This document shows, one piece after another, positions 63,390 through 64,000 of a stretch of DNA of 64,000 nucleotides. The notes below the pieces were generated by a model that saw only the letters and a program-made list of their open reading frames with translations, did not search any database and was not told the DNA's origin. The DNA lies in the IMG/VR virus record IMGVR_UViG_3300031857_000002, positions 248,001 through 312,000 of that record; one strand, written 5' to 3'. Positions within the stretch are counted from its first letter, which is position 1, and the number at the start of each line of letters is the position of its first letter. Origin of the DNA: a virus. The position numbers and the translations under genes are program-made.

Positions 63390-64000
63390 TATCTACGTGC
63401 TCGGCCCAGACCAGCACCGCCTGCGGCTGCTTCTGGTTCTGCAGGAACTTCAGGAGGCATTGCGCCGCCCATTTCTGGAGCAGGAGCGGCACCCATGTTG
63501 GCTTGTACATCAACCACACCAGGAGCAGTGGCCATGCCAGCGTCAGGAGCAGGTGCTTGACCTGTTACCACGCCCAGGGCTTGATCCAAGGCAGCTTTGG
63601 CACCTTGTAAGTTTTGTACCAGGCCAGCAAGAGCGGCTGTGGCATCTGTGTTGAATTGTGTGGCTTGATCAATGCCCACTTGGTTCTTGATCGAGTCAAC
63701 TAGAGCTGGTAATTCTTTGAACTGTAATTCAGTTACATCTTCCAACATGCCTTGCATTTTGTCAACCATGTCTTGTGCGGCCAACACAACTTGAGCTTGT
63801 TGTACTTCGCTTTCATTCAAGCGAGTCATCACACGACGCAGACGACTTTCGGCCTGCATCATGGCAGCACCAGCAACAAGTTTTTGCTCATCAGGGTTGA
63901 GTGTTTGACCACTTTGGCTCTTTTTCAAAGCAGCAGCCAGTTTGGGATCTTTAACTTGCACAGTGCTTGGTTGTGCTGGCTTGGCGCCTGGTGCGGCACC
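63389..64000 (-). CDS. putative virion/head-associated protein, 5' end outside window
   Basis: The frame is open to the window edge: 13 codons upstream of the GTG at 63961 continue without a stop in the same Ala/Pro-rich style, so the true start is beyond 64000. A charged helical part (R-V-M-T-R-L-N-E-S-E-V-Q-Q-A-Q-V-V-L) is followed by an Ala/Gly/Pro/Met-rich tail ending G-R-A-R-R. Composition resembles scaffold-type or structural proteins; no family recognised. Confidence 0.7.
   Translation of the reverse strand, partial: GAAPGAKPAQPSTVQVKDPKLAAALKKSQSGQTLNPDEQKLVAGAAMMQAESRLRRVMTRLNESEVQQAQVVLAAQDMVDKMQGMLEDVTELQFKELPALVDSIKNQVGIDQATQFNTDATAALAGLVQNLQGAKAALDQALGVVTGQAPAPDAGMATAPGVVDVQANMGAAPAPEMGGAMPPEVPAEPEAAAGGAGLGRARR

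Noticed and set aside
63959-63961. GTG as start of the last gene
   Set aside because: The frame remains open and similar in composition to the window edge, so the start is probably outside.
1-64000. Prophage or bacterial chromosome segment
   Set aside because: IscU, ClpX, PstS and BI-1 could suggest a bacterial region, but gene density, overlaps, nrd/tail interleaving and many T4-like phage proteins on all sides fit a phage genome; no integrase or attachment site was seen.

Overview
The window reads as part of a large lytic myovirus genome of the T4-like type, most like the big aquatic phages of the cyanophage/pelagiphage group. The probable host is an aquatic betaproteobacterium. Evidence for a phage: genes are packed with ATGA/TGATG overlaps and mostly on the minus strand; class Ia ribonucleotide reductase (NrdA/NrdB) with glutaredoxin, T4-type ATP-dependent DNA ligase, UvdE, a PAAR spike tip, a pectate-lyase-fold tail spike, and many small proteins of the sort conserved in T4-like marine phages. 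Evidence for the host is weaker: IscU looks betaproteobacterial, there is a phasin (PHA granule protein), and the early promoters are near-consensus sigma-70. No rRNA, tRNA, CRISPR array, insertion sequence or integrase was recognised, and no gene-free stretch exceeds 300 bases. Family names come from motif recognition and memory of the families; no database search was run.

Layout. 1-9.7 kb: DGQHR/ParB-like protein, a candidate restriction-modification pair, many small early-type proteins, a secreted penicillin-binding-type DD-peptidase, a metallophosphoesterase, a cupin. 9.7-18 kb: two radical SAM enzymes, an HTH regulator with an operator-like array, a SWIM zinc finger, an HExxH protease, a GGCT-fold protein, a coupled operon of micro-proteins, an asparagine-synthetase-like enzyme and ClpP. 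18-28 kb: a candidate PD-(D/E)XK protein between two ClpP paralogues, then a run of secreted or membrane proteins with a phasin. 28-31 kb: PstS, a glycosyltransferase and a PlcP-like phospholipase, with two Pho boxes. 31-38 kb: UvdE and a surface-chemistry set (amidinotransferase, 2OG oxygenase, UDP-sugar dehydrogenase, possible glycosyltransferase). 38-43 kb: ClpS, Hsp20, ribosomal protein S21, ClpX. 43-48 kb: BI-1 protein, DNA ligase, small early genes. 48-58 kb: baseplate/tail genes around the nrd operon. 58-62.7 kb: a coupled operon IscU-SGNH hydrolase-radical SAM-IscA-radical SAM. 63-64 kb: virion-type proteins running off the end.

How the genes may work together. The phage seems to carry its own versions of several host systems: nucleotide supply (Nrd, Grx), proteolysis and protein quality control (ClpX, two ClpP, ClpS, Hsp20), translation (bS21), Fe-S assembly next to radical SAM enzymes, and phosphate-starvation response (PstS, PlcP-like lipase and glycosyltransferase behind Pho boxes). 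Three promoter classes can be read: TTGACN-N17-TATAAT host-type promoters (including a cassette repeated seven times and several that place the start codon 6 nt after the -10), TAAATA sites resembling T4 late promoters, and Pho boxes set 11 nt upstream of TAAATA.
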